64,000 nt of DNA from an uncultured Alistipes sp. (GTDB lineage: Bacteria; Bacteroidota; Bacteroidia; Bacteroidales; Rikenellaceae). Position numbers and translations under genes: made by a program. The stretch is from the NCBI GenBank assembly GCA_938014215.1, contig CALLRW010000001.1, forward strand, positions 186,001-250,000, given 5' to 3'. The notes beneath the pieces were generated by a model. The model saw only the letters and a program-made list of their open reading frames with translations, made no database searches and was not told the origin of the DNA. Numbering within the stretch: the stretch's first letter is position 1; each line of letters begins with the position of its first letter. This document shows, in pieces, positions 34,327 through 42,977 of the stretch.

Positions 34327-36588
34327 CTATCGTTCGTATTTGAACCGGACCGTATGGCGGATGTCGGTCGACGAGGAGCCGATCCGGGCCGTGAAGACAC
34401 CCTCTTCGGCCACCCAGTCGTGCGAGGCCTCGTCGAAGAACTTCAGGTCCTCCTCCGTGACGGTGAACTCCACGTCGACGCTTTCGCCGGCCTTGACGAA
34501 GACCTTCTTGAAGTGCTTGAGCTCCTTCACCGGCCGCAGCACCGAACACTTCTCGTCGCCGATGTAGAGCTGGACGACCTCCATGCCGTCACGCTGACCG
34601 TTGTTCACGACGGGGATGCGGATGCGGAGGCTCTCGCCGGGGTGCATCTTCGTCGCGGAGACCTCGGGCTTGCCGTAGGCAAAGGTCGTGTAGCTCAGGC
34701 CGTGGCCGAAGGGGAAGAGCGCCGGGATCTTCTTGGTGTCGTGCCAGCGGTATCCGACCAGGATATCCTCGGCGTAGGTCACCTGCGGATCGGCCCCGCC
34801 GTTGAGGAACGACCCCGGGATCCGGCTTTCGGAGACCTCGCCGCGCTCGATGCCCGGGTAGTTGGCCGCATCACCCGAGGCGTGGGCGGCGCAGTCCGTC
34901 AGCCGCACGGGAATCGAGTAGGGCAGCTTGCCCGACGGGTTGACCCGCCCGCTGAGGACGTCGGCGATCGACAGACCGCCCATGCTCCCCAGATACGAGG
35001 CGTGCAGAATGGCTGGCACGCGGTCGACCCACGGCATGGCGTAGGCATTGCCGCTGATGTTCATGATGACGACGTTGGGGTTGACCTCCAGCAGCGCCTC
35101 GATCAGCTCGTCCTGTCCGAAGGGGAGGTTGTACGACCTGCGGTCGGTCGATTCGCAATCCTGGTAGGCGTTCTTGTTCAGTCCGCCGATGTAGATCACC
35201 ACGTCGGCCTTGCGGGCCAGCTTGACCGCCTCGCGGCGCAGCGAATCCATCGTCGCGGCCGGCACCCCCTCGACCAGCTCGTACATCGGGCGCCCGCAGG
35301 CATAGCCCCGCGTATAGCGGATCTTGTCGCCGTAGAGCGCCTCGAGGGCCTCGAGCGGGGAGATCGTATCCTTGGGCTTGAGTTCCGACGAGCCGCCGCC
35401 GTCGGTCAGTCGGCGCGTGGCGTTGTCGCCCACGACCAGGATCCGCTCATAGCGGTCGGCCCGGAGCGGCAGGATGCCGTTGTTCTTGAGCAGGACGATC
35501 GACTCGTCGCCGACGGCCTTGGCCGTGGCGTAGTGCTCCTCGGTGCAGAGCGAGCCCCACGGACGGTTGGGATTCATCGACGTGCGGAAGATCAGCCGCA
35601 GGATGTGGCGCGCCTTGTCGTCGACGGTCTGCATCGGCACCTCGCCGCGGCGCAGCATCTCCAGATAGGGTTGGGCCAGGTAGTACTGGTCGTAGCCGAA
35701 CGTGCTCTCCGAGGTCAGGCCGTTGGTGTAGGTGCCCATCTCGATGTCGAGGCCGTTCAGCGCTGCCTCGCGCGTGTCGTGGGCGCCGCCCCAGTCGGTG
35801 ATGACGCAGCCGTCGAAGCCCCACTCACCGCGCAGAATGTCGTTCAGCAGCACGCTGTTGTGGCAGCAGTGCTGGCCCAGATAGCGATTGTAGGAGCCCA
35901 TGATGCTCCACGTGCCGCCGTCGACCACCGCCCGGCGGAAGGCCGGCAGGTAGATCTCGCGCAGGGCCCGTTCGCTGACCACGACGTCGACCGATCCGCG
36001 CCACTGCTCCTGGTTGTTCAGGGCGAAGTGCTTGACGCAGGCCGCCACGCCGTTCTTTTGTAGCTCCTGGATATAGGGCACGACCATCTCGCCCGCCAGG
36101 CAGGGGTCCTCACCCATGTACTCGAAGTTGCGGCCGTTGAGCGGCGTGCGGTAGATGTTGACACCCGGGCCCAGCAGCACATCCTTCTCGCGGTAGCGGG
36201 CCTCTTCGCCGATGGCCCGGCCGTAGCGGGCGGCCATCTCCGGGTTCCACGTGGCGGCCAGGGCCGTCAGTGCCGGGAAGGCCGTGATCGAGTCGCTGGT
36301 CCAGCCGGCATAGTTCCAGCTGTTCCATTCGATCTCGGCGCGGACCCCGTGGGGGCCGTCGCTCATCATCAGTTCGGGGATCCCCAGCCGCGGCACGCCG
36401 GCCGAGGTGAATTTCGACTGGGCGTGGCACAGGGCCACCTTCTCCTCGAGGGTCATTCGCTGCAGGGCATCCTCGATGCGTTGTTCGATCGGGGCGTCGT
36501 TCTGCAGATAGAGCGGAGTGGCCTGCTGGCCCCTTGCGCCCGGGGTGAGCGCAAGGAGCATCAGGGCTGGCATGAGAGTTTTCTTCAT
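34327..36588 (-). CDS. GH3 beta-glucosidase, secreted
   Basis: A 753-residue periplasmic or exported enzyme with a signal peptide (1-20, GARGQQ). The N-terminal GH3 barrel contains GIPELMMSDGPHGVRAE (69-85), the KHF motif at 186-188 (VKHFALNNQEQ), and the nucleophile Asp265 in VITDWGG. The C-terminal GH3 sandwich begins at about 375 (SIVLLKNNGILPL), and an Fn3-like domain (about 650-740; VNNGQRDGMEVVQLYIGDE) ends the protein. It releases glucose from beta-gluco-oligosaccharides; the linkage is not readable. It is the distal gene of the SusC-SusD-SGBP-GH3 operon and probably finishes digestion of the imported oligosaccharide. Confidence 0.95.
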   Translation of the reverse strand: MKKTLMPALMLLALTPGARGQQATPLYLQNDAPIEQRIEDALQRMTLEEKVALCHAQSKFTSAGVPRLGIPELMMSDGPHGVRAEIEWNSWNYAGWTSDSITAFPALTALAATWNPEMAARYGRAIGEEARYREKDVLLGPGVNIYRTPLNGRNFEYMGEDPCLAGEMVVPYIQELQKNGVAACVKHFALNNQEQWRGSVDVVVSERALREIYLPAFRRAVVDGGTWSIMGSYNRYLGQHCCHNSVLLNDILRGEWGFDGCVITDWGGAHDTREAALNGLDIEMGTYTNGLTSESTFGYDQYYLAQPYLEMLRRGEVPMQTVDDKARHILRLIFRTSMNPNRPWGSLCTEEHYATAKAVGDESIVLLKNNGILPLRADRYERILVVGDNATRRLTDGGGSSELKPKDTISPLEALEALYGDKIRYTRGYACGRPMYELVEGVPAATMDSLRREAVKLARKADVVIYIGGLNKNAYQDCESTDRRSYNLPFGQDELIEALLEVNPNVVIMNISGNAYAMPWVDRVPAILHASYLGSMGGLSIADVLSGRVNPSGKLPYSIPVRLTDCAAHASGDAANYPGIERGEVSESRIPGSFLNGGADPQVTYAEDILVGYRWHDTKKIPALFPFGHGLSYTTFAYGKPEVSATKMHPGESLRIRIPVVNNGQRDGMEVVQLYIGDEKCSVLRPVKELKHFKKVFVKAGESVDVEFTVTEEDLKFFDEASHDWVAEEGVFTARIGSSSTDIRHTVRFKYER

Positions 36589-36607
36589 GAAAGGTGAGTC
36601 TTAAAGG

Positions 36608-37861
36608 TTATTCGAGTGTGATCTTGTCGACAAAGTAGCCGTGGCCCACGCACATGAAGCCGTAGTCGTTGTTGATCAGGTCGATGCGCTCCTGCGTCAT
36701 CTCCATCTCGATGACGCCGTCTTCGGTCGGCTTGAGGTCGTCGGCGTCGGTCTCGCCCAGCAGACGCGTCCAGCCGCCGGTGACCACGCGGATCTGGTGG
36801 TAGTCGGCCGAGGTGTCGAGCGAGTAGTAGATGCGCAGGATCGACCCCACGCGGGCATCGTTGAGCAGGTAGCGGGCCCCCTCGAAGTTGGCCTCACCCC
36901 AGTTGACAACGGCGAAGTGGCCCTCCCAGAGGATCGTCTCGGTGGTCATCAGGATCGTGGTCTCGGGGTAGAGCGCTCCGTCGGCGGCTCCGAACTGCAC
37001 AGCTGCACCGCTGTCGGTCGTACCCGTCATGGTGTACTCCTCGCCGCTGGTCAGCGTGGCCGGACAGGTGAACGAGAGCTCGGTCGAGGTCTGCGTCTCG
37101 AAGGTGTCGATCCGCCGGTCGCCGATCGTGATCGAGGCTACCTCATCGAGCTTGACGCCCGAGAGCGTGATCGTTCCGCCGGGAGCGGCCGTCGAGGCGC
37201 CGTCGAGAACGGTGGCACCCTCGAGAACGGTGACCGTATTGGCGCCGTAGCGGTTGCCGGCGTTGTCGAGCAGCGAGAGGCGGTAGCGTCCCGGGGTGAT
37301 GTCGGCGGGGACGGTGTATTCGATGGCCGAGGTCCCGGCATTGTAGCGGAACTCCGTGACGGGAATGTCACCCAGCAGCAGCCCCGAGACCTTGTTGAGG
37401 TCCGTGCCCGTGAAGGCGGCCTCCAGACCCGGAGCCACGTAGCGCTCCAGCCCGCTCTCTTCGGACCAGGGGTCGCCCTCCAGCGGCGTCACCTCGATCA
37501 GACATTCGCGGTAGGTCGATTTGCCCTTCGTCGTCGTGGCCTCGACACGCAGGGTGTAGGTGCCCGCCTCGAGCGGCATGTCGATCGTCAGCCCCGTGTG
37601 GACGGGTTCGCCGTCGAGCAGCCACGTGACGGTGGTGTAGGCCGACGGGGTGACGACCAGTTCGAGATTGAGGTTCGTGTCGCGGCCGAAGCTCTGGTAG
37701 ACGGCCAGTTCGCCCGTTGCGGTGCGGTCCGGGAAGATCGGGTCGAGGATGCAGGGCTGATCATCGGGGGTGATCGTCGAGTAGGGCTCCTCCTCCTTGC
37801 ACGACGCGCAGGCAAGCGCTGCCGCAAGGGCCGTTATGAAGAATATGTGTTTGGTTTTCAT
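36608..37861 (-). CDS. Surface glycan-binding lipoprotein with IPT/TIG-like domains (SusE/F position)
   Basis: A 417-residue lipoprotein (Cys at 21, CASC). A PKD-like segment at about 45-130 (TTVTWLLDGEPVHTG, YTLRVEATTTKGKSTY) is followed by two IPT/TIG-like segments at about 140-215 and 217-295 (GGTITLSGVKLDEVASITIGD). The C-terminal domain (about 300-417) contains LWEGHFAVVNWG, RIYYSLDTSADYHQIRVV and YFVDKITLE, matching the C-terminal glycan-binding domain type of PUL SGBPs. It probably recruits polysaccharide to the surface next to SusC/D. It follows SusD by 31 bases and precedes the GH3 gene by 19. Confidence 0.82.
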   Translation of the reverse strand: MKTKHIFFITALAAALACASCKEEEPYSTITPDDQPCILDPIFPDRTATGELAVYQSFGRDTNLNLELVVTPSAYTTVTWLLDGEPVHTGLTIDMPLEAGTYTLRVEATTTKGKSTYRECLIEVTPLEGDPWSEESGLERYVAPGLEAAFTGTDLNKVSGLLLGDIPVTEFRYNAGTSAIEYTVPADITPGRYRLSLLDNAGNRYGANTVTVLEGATVLDGASTAAPGGTITLSGVKLDEVASITIGDRRIDTFETQTSTELSFTCPATLTSGEEYTMTGTTDSGAAVQFGAADGALYPETTILMTTETILWEGHFAVVNWGEANFEGARYLLNDARVGSILRIYYSLDTSADYHQIRVVTGGWTRLLGETDADDLKPTEDGVIEMEMTQERIDLINNDYGFMCVGHGYFVDKITLE

Positions 37862-37892
37862 CGTGTTTGAAGATTTAAGGATGTGGATGGTT

Positions 37893-39575
37893 TCAGTCGA
37901 CGTCCCACCATACGGGGGTGTTCCAGCTGTTGGTGCCGCCCATGCGCGAGAGGGCCTCGTCGTAGTTTTCGGTGTTGTACGACGACTCCAGACGCGGGTA
38001 GCAGAGCCGCACGGGGATCTCCTGTCCGTCGACCAGGTAGTTGCTGAAGCCGTATTCGGCCGGCGACTTGAGCTGCGGATAGCCGCTGCGGCGCTGGTTG
38101 GCCCAGCACTCGTAGGGGTTGGTGAAGTGGAGGATCCACGCCTGGGTGTTGATCAGCTCGCGCTTGATGTTGTTGTCCACGTTGGCAAAGTGCAGTCCGT
38201 CGAGGTAGGTGCGGATCTCGTCGGTCGGAACCTGGCGGCAGTCGTAGTTGTCCGTCAGGAAGTTGATCGCCGCCGTTACACCCTCCTCGAAGAGGGTCGT
38301 CACGTCGCCGTCGACCGCCCAGCCGTTGAGCTTGGCCTCGGCCAGCAGGAACTTCACCTCGGCCGACGTCATCACCACGCCCGGATTGTCGCTCAGCAGG
38401 AAGTTGGTGGCCACCTTCGGCTCGCTGGCGTAGGACATGTTGTTGGTGAAGGTCGGGTCGACCTCGCTGTACTGCTCGGTCAGCGCGCTCTCGTACTGAC
38501 GCGGCCAGGGCTCCCAGGCGTAGGCTCCCGGTTCACGGGCGTCGGCCTTCATGTCCCAACCCGTCTTGATCATCTCGTCGGTGAGGTCGATGCGGCCCTC
38601 GGGGCTCGTCAGGCTCATCATGCCGTCGTAGTAGAAGCGTGCGATCATGAAGGCCCGCGGGTCGCCCGTGTCGTAGAGCTCGTCGAAGAGCGTGGCGCAG
38701 AGGTAGGTGGGGTTGTTGACCGGGTCGTTGCCGAACATGCGCTGCGACAGCGCATTGCCGCGGTAGTCGCTGTAGGCCTCCGAACCGAAGCTGAAGGCTA
38801 CCTCCATGTGCTTGACCAGGGCGTCGTCCGCCGACGAGGTCATGATGCCGCCTTCGTCCTGCAGGGCCGCCTCGAACTCCGAGCGGGCCTTGTCGGGCTG
38901 CACCTTCGAGAGACGCATGGCGAAACGCAGCCGCAGCGAGTTGGCAAAGCGCTTCCAGCGGGCGCAGTCACCGTCGAAGATGACGTCACCCGTGATGGCA
39001 TCCGTTCCGGTGCCGATCTGTGCGGCGGCCGCGGTCAGCGTGGTGAAGAAGTCGTTGTAGATCTCCTCCTGCGTGTCGTAGCGGGGCATGGGGTTGTTGT
39101 CGATGAAGCCGCGGCCCGCCTCGAAGTAGGGAACATCGCCGTAGATGTCGGTCAGCAGCGACATCATGTAGACCTTGTAGATCTGGACGGCGGCGTGGAT
39201 GTTGACCATCTCGGCGTTGTCGGCGCTGTGAACCTCGGCATCGACCAGATTCTTGATGGCCAGCTGGTAGTAGCGTGTCCAGACCTTGCTCATGTCGGCA
39301 TCCGACATCATGTGGCGGCCGCCGTAGTTGGTCGTGTTCCAGCACCCCATCGTCTGCTGGGTGAAGGCGTAGATGTAGCTGCGGAAGGTCTCCGTCAGGT
39401 CCAGATCGCCGTAGGTCTGCAGCTGGGCCGTGGTGAGCTGTGCGTTGGGGTCGAGCGTGGCGGCCTTCGAGGGGTCGGTATTGAGGTCCTGCATGTGCTC
39501 GTCGCTGCACGAGGTGGCGCAGAGGAGCAGCCCGACCGCCGAGAAAAGAATTGTATGTAATTTGTTGTGTTTCAT
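37893..39575 (-). CDS. SusD/RagB-family lipoprotein (SusD-like, RagB_2 type)
   Basis: A 560-residue lipoprotein (Cys at 23, ATSC) with SDEHMQDLNTDPSKA after the lipidation site. Features of the SusD-like_2 subgroup are KVYMMSLLTDIYGDVPYFEAG, RWKRFANSLRLRFAMRLSKV, and INTQAWILHFTNPYECWANQRRSG near the end. The different C-terminal phrase separates it from the two SusDs of the N-glycan modules. It caps the SusC encoded 18 bases upstream. Confidence 0.95.
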   Translation of the reverse strand: MKHNKLHTILFSAVGLLLCATSCSDEHMQDLNTDPSKAATLDPNAQLTTAQLQTYGDLDLTETFRSYIYAFTQQTMGCWNTTNYGGRHMMSDADMSKVWTRYYQLAIKNLVDAEVHSADNAEMVNIHAAVQIYKVYMMSLLTDIYGDVPYFEAGRGFIDNNPMPRYDTQEEIYNDFFTTLTAAAAQIGTGTDAITGDVIFDGDCARWKRFANSLRLRFAMRLSKVQPDKARSEFEAALQDEGGIMTSSADDALVKHMEVAFSFGSEAYSDYRGNALSQRMFGNDPVNNPTYLCATLFDELYDTGDPRAFMIARFYYDGMMSLTSPEGRIDLTDEMIKTGWDMKADAREPGAYAWEPWPRQYESALTEQYSEVDPTFTNNMSYASEPKVATNFLLSDNPGVVMTSAEVKFLLAEAKLNGWAVDGDVTTLFEEGVTAAINFLTDNYDCRQVPTDEIRTYLDGLHFANVDNNIKRELINTQAWILHFTNPYECWANQRRSGYPQLKSPAEYGFSNYLVDGQEIPVRLCYPRLESSYNTENYDEALSRMGGTNSWNTPVWWDVD

Positions 39576-39593
39576 GGTTGTCGATACGCTAGG

Positions 39594-42500
39594 TTAGAAC
39601 TTGACGTTGAGGTTGAAACCGAAGCTGCGGCGCGAAGGCAGCGAGCCGTACTCCAGACCCATGCCCGTCGTGTTGTTGTAGTTCGAGTCGGGGTCGATAT
39701 TGGGGATGTTCTTCCAGATGATGAACGGGTTGCGGGCCACGAACGAGACCGTCAGCCCCTTCAGCACGCCGCGCGACCAGGCGGTCGGGACCTGATAGCT
39801 CAGCGTCAGCTCGCGGCACTTGATGTACGAGTTGTCGTAGATGAACATCGAGGGGGCGTTGCGGCAGACGCTGTACCAGTAGTCCTCGGGGTTGATGTAG
39901 ATGTCGTTGGCGCGATAGGTGCCGTCGCCGTTGTCGATGACGCCCGGGGCGATGAAGCCGCCCGTGGCGGTCCACTGGTCGCCCTTCGGAATGCCGGCCG
40001 CCTGACGCTCCTGCTCGGAACGGTACCACCCTTCACGGCCTTCGAGCGTCTCGGGGCTCTTGCCCGATTCGTAGGCCGCACGGGCCGACATCGAGTAGAG
40101 ATCGGCGCCCACCTTGACGTCGAAGATGGCCGACAGCGACAGGTTCTTGTAGGCGAACGTCGTCACCACGCCGCCCGTCCAGTCCCACGAGGCGTTGCCC
40201 AGGACGTGGTTGTTGCGGTCGTACTGCGGAAGACCCGTCTGCGGATCGATCAGGATGTCGCCGTTCTCGTTGCGCAGGAAGTCGGGGCCCATCAGCGAAC
40301 CGTAGTTCTCGCCGACCTTGGCGGCCACCTGCACGTCGAGCCACGAGGCCTTCTCCAGCTCGAACATGTCGGTCCCCTCGACCAGCGAACGCACCTTGTT
40401 GTTGTTCTTCGAGAAGTTCAGGTTGAGGTCCCACGTGAAGTCACCCGCCTGTACGGGACGCGTGTTGAGGGCGATCTCGATACCCTTGTTCTCGATCTCG
40501 CCGGCGTTGATCAGCCGGTAGGGATAGCCCGACGTGTCGGAGCTGGCCATGCTCATGATCTGATCACGGCTGACCTGCGAGTAGTAGGTCAGGTCCAGGC
40601 CGATGCGGCTGTTGAGGAAGCGCAGCTCGAGTCCGGCCTCGAACGAATTGGTCATCGTCGGCTTGAGGTTCTTGTTCGGAACGGTGTTGTTGTTGATGTA
40701 GCCGATCGTGTAGCCCGGGTAGGCGAATTTCGACTTGGTGTAGACGAGTCCCAGCTGGTAGGGATCGGTGTCGCTGCCGACCTGCGCCCACGAAACGCGC
40801 ACCTTGGCATAGGGCAGCGCCTGCTTGGCGTTGATCAGCTCCGAGAAGATGAAGCTTCCCGATACGGAGGGGTAAACGTAGGTGTTGTTGTTGGTCGGAA
40901 GCGTCGACGACTGGTCGCCGCGGAGCGTCATGTCGAGGTAGAGCATGTGCTTCCAGCCGAGGTTGACGGCCCCGAAGATTGAGTTGATCTGTTTGCGGTA
41001 GCTGCTCTCCTCGACGCTCACCTCGTTGAAGCTCATCAGCGCGATCACGTCGCGGATCTTCATGTCCTGAGCCGTGGTGACGGTGGTCTTGTTGTCGACC
41101 TTGTAGAGGTTGGCACCGAGCGTGGCGCTGAGGTCGAAATCACCCCACGAATTGTTGTACAGGGCCAGGAATTCGGCGTTGTACATGCGGTTGAAGAAGT
41201 TGCTGCGCTGGAGGTATCCCGACTCGTAGCCCGGCGTGGTGGCGGCCTTGAAGTCCTCGAACTGGAACCAGTTGAGTTCGGCGCCGACGGTGCCCTGCAG
41301 CTTGAGGTGCTGGCCGATGTTCCAGACGGCCTTGCCGTTCAGACGGAACGAATCCTTGCCCGAGACGTTGCGGTTCTTGTAGATGTCCCAATAGGGGTTG
41401 ACGTTGTAGGGGTCCATGCCGTTCCAGTTGGCATATTCGCCGTTCTCGTCCTCGTAGTTCCGCAGCCAGGCCTGGTCGTAGGTCGTGGCCAGCGTCATGA
41501 GGTTCTTGCCGATGTTGGCCTTGCTGTCGCCCAGGGCCGGACGGTTCTTCACATCCTCGCGGGTGTAGGTGACGCCGAAGTCGAGGTCGACCTTCGCGAT
41601 CGAGGTGTTGCTCCGCAGGTTGAAGGTGTTGCGGTCCATGTAGGTGTTGGGCACGATGTCGCGGTTGTGCATGTTCGTGTAGGAGAAACGCATGCCGCTC
41701 TTGTTGTTCGACGTGCCGACGATGACGCTGTTCGTCGTCGTCAGACCCGTGCGGAAGAAGCCCGACGTGTTGTCGGGGATGATCAGGTAGGGACGCTCCA
41801 CGCCATCGAAGTAGCGCAGCAGGTTGCTGCCGTCGGCCTTCGGACCCCAGCTCTTGTTGGTGTTCGAGACGGCGTCGTAGCTGTAGGTGCCGTTGCTGCC
41901 CATGCCGTAGATCTCCTGGATGTCGTCCCATTTGGCCAGCTGCGTGTCGACGGTGAACGTGCCGTTGTACTCGACACTGAAGCGCTCCTTGGCATTGGCC
42001 CGCTTGGTGGTGATCAGGATGACGCCGTGGCTGGCGCGGCTGCCGTAGAGGGCCGAAGCGGCCGGACCCTTCAGCACCGACATGCTCTCGATGTCGTCGG
42101 GGTTGATGCTCGAGATGCCGTCGCCCAGGTCGTAGCCGCCGTAGGTGCCGGCGCTGCCGTAGTTGGTGTTGTCCAGGGGCACGCCGTCGATCACGTAGAG
42201 CGGCTGGTTGTTACCGGTCATCTCGGTGCTGCCTCGCAGAATGACGCGCGTCGAGCCCGACGGTCCGCCGGCCGTCTGGCTGATCACCAGACCCGGAACA
42301 CGTCCCGCCAGCGAGTTGATCACGTTGGTCTCCTTGGCCTTGGTGAGCAGGTCGCCCTTCACCTCGGCGATGCCGTATCCGAGGGCCTTGCGCTCGCGCT
42401 TGATGCCGAGGGCCGTGACGACCACCTCGTCGAGCACCTGCGTGTCTTCGGTGAGCGTCACCTCGACGAAGGTGCGGTTGTTGACCGTCACCTCCTCATT

Positions 42501-42788
42501 CTTGTATCCGAGAAAATTGACGATGAGCGTGGCGTCGGGGGCGGCGCTGATCTGGAACTGACCGTCGGCATCGGTCACCGTTCCGTGGGTCGTATCCTTT
42601 ACGATGACGCTGGCTCCGGCTACGGGGCCCTTGCTGTCCTTGACCACGCCTTTTACCACAACGGTCTCATCCTGTTGCGGCAGGGCGGCGTTCGCTTCAC
42701 TGTTGGCTGCATGGACTCGGCCGACTCCTCCCGTCCAGGTGAGGATGGCGGCCGCCGCAAGCAGCACGCACTTGTAGAATTGGTTCAT
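39594..42788 (-). CDS. SusC/RagA TonB-dependent transporter
   Basis: A 1064-residue transporter. The signal peptide ends near RVHAAN (residue 28). There is no STN domain, which agrees with control by the adjacent hybrid two-component system rather than sigma/anti-sigma. A carboxypeptidase regulatory-like domain at about 42-118 (VKGVVKDSKGPVAGASVIVKD) is followed by the TonB box/plug (DEVVVTALGIKRERKALGYG, LYVIDGVPLDN) and the barrel, ending SFGFNLNVKF. It is the first gene of the minus-strand operon, divergent from the regulator; 177 bases separate their starts, so they may share a control region. Confidence 0.96.
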   Translation of the reverse strand: MNQFYKCVLLAAAAILTWTGGVGRVHAANSEANAALPQQDETVVVKGVVKDSKGPVAGASVIVKDTTHGTVTDADGQFQISAAPDATLIVNFLGYKNEEVTVNNRTFVEVTLTEDTQVLDEVVVTALGIKRERKALGYGIAEVKGDLLTKAKETNVINSLAGRVPGLVISQTAGGPSGSTRVILRGSTEMTGNNQPLYVIDGVPLDNTNYGSAGTYGGYDLGDGISSINPDDIESMSVLKGPAASALYGSRASHGVILITTKRANAKERFSVEYNGTFTVDTQLAKWDDIQEIYGMGSNGTYSYDAVSNTNKSWGPKADGSNLLRYFDGVERPYLIIPDNTSGFFRTGLTTTNSVIVGTSNNKSGMRFSYTNMHNRDIVPNTYMDRNTFNLRSNTSIAKVDLDFGVTYTREDVKNRPALGDSKANIGKNLMTLATTYDQAWLRNYEDENGEYANWNGMDPYNVNPYWDIYKNRNVSGKDSFRLNGKAVWNIGQHLKLQGTVGAELNWFQFEDFKAATTPGYESGYLQRSNFFNRMYNAEFLALYNNSWGDFDLSATLGANLYKVDNKTTVTTAQDMKIRDVIALMSFNEVSVEESSYRKQINSIFGAVNLGWKHMLYLDMTLRGDQSSTLPTNNNTYVYPSVSGSFIFSELINAKQALPYAKVRVSWAQVGSDTDPYQLGLVYTKSKFAYPGYTIGYINNNTVPNKNLKPTMTNSFEAGLELRFLNSRIGLDLTYYSQVSRDQIMSMASSDTSGYPYRLINAGEIENKGIEIALNTRPVQAGDFTWDLNLNFSKNNNKVRSLVEGTDMFELEKASWLDVQVAAKVGENYGSLMGPDFLRNENGDILIDPQTGLPQYDRNNHVLGNASWDWTGGVVTTFAYKNLSLSAIFDVKVGADLYSMSARAAYESGKSPETLEGREGWYRSEQERQAAGIPKGDQWTATGGFIAPGVIDNGDGTYRANDIYINPEDYWYSVCRNAPSMFIYDNSYIKCRELTLSYQVPTAWSRGVLKGLTVSFVARNPFIIWKNIPNIDPDSNYNNTTGMGLEYGSLPSRRSFGFNLNVKF

Positions 42789-42954
42789 AGAGTATAGGTT
42801 TTTGGTTAGTTGGATCTCCTCGCGGATTTTCCTACTGCAAAATTCATCATAAAGACCTTTTTCCCGGTTTGATAGCGTACGTATAAGGTTTGAAAACGTG
42901 CATTTTTTCCTGCCGCGGCGGTCGGAAACCGTGGTTTTTTATCATACCTTTTGT

Positions 42955-42962
42955 TATATTTG
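42955..42962 (+). promoter_or_regulatory. -7 promoter element TATATTTG of the hybrid regulator
   Basis: Exact TAnnTTTG match. It ends only 3 bases before a first ATG (42966) and 15 before a second (42978). The predicted transcription start is near 42968, which favours the second ATG. Confidence 0.6.
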
Positions 42963-42977
42963 TAGATGAAACCTGAT

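Noticed and set aside
34088..34549. Extended N-terminus of PurC
   Set aside because: The longer frame lies upstream of an exact -7 element and runs into the terminator of the next operon; the family start is at 34087.
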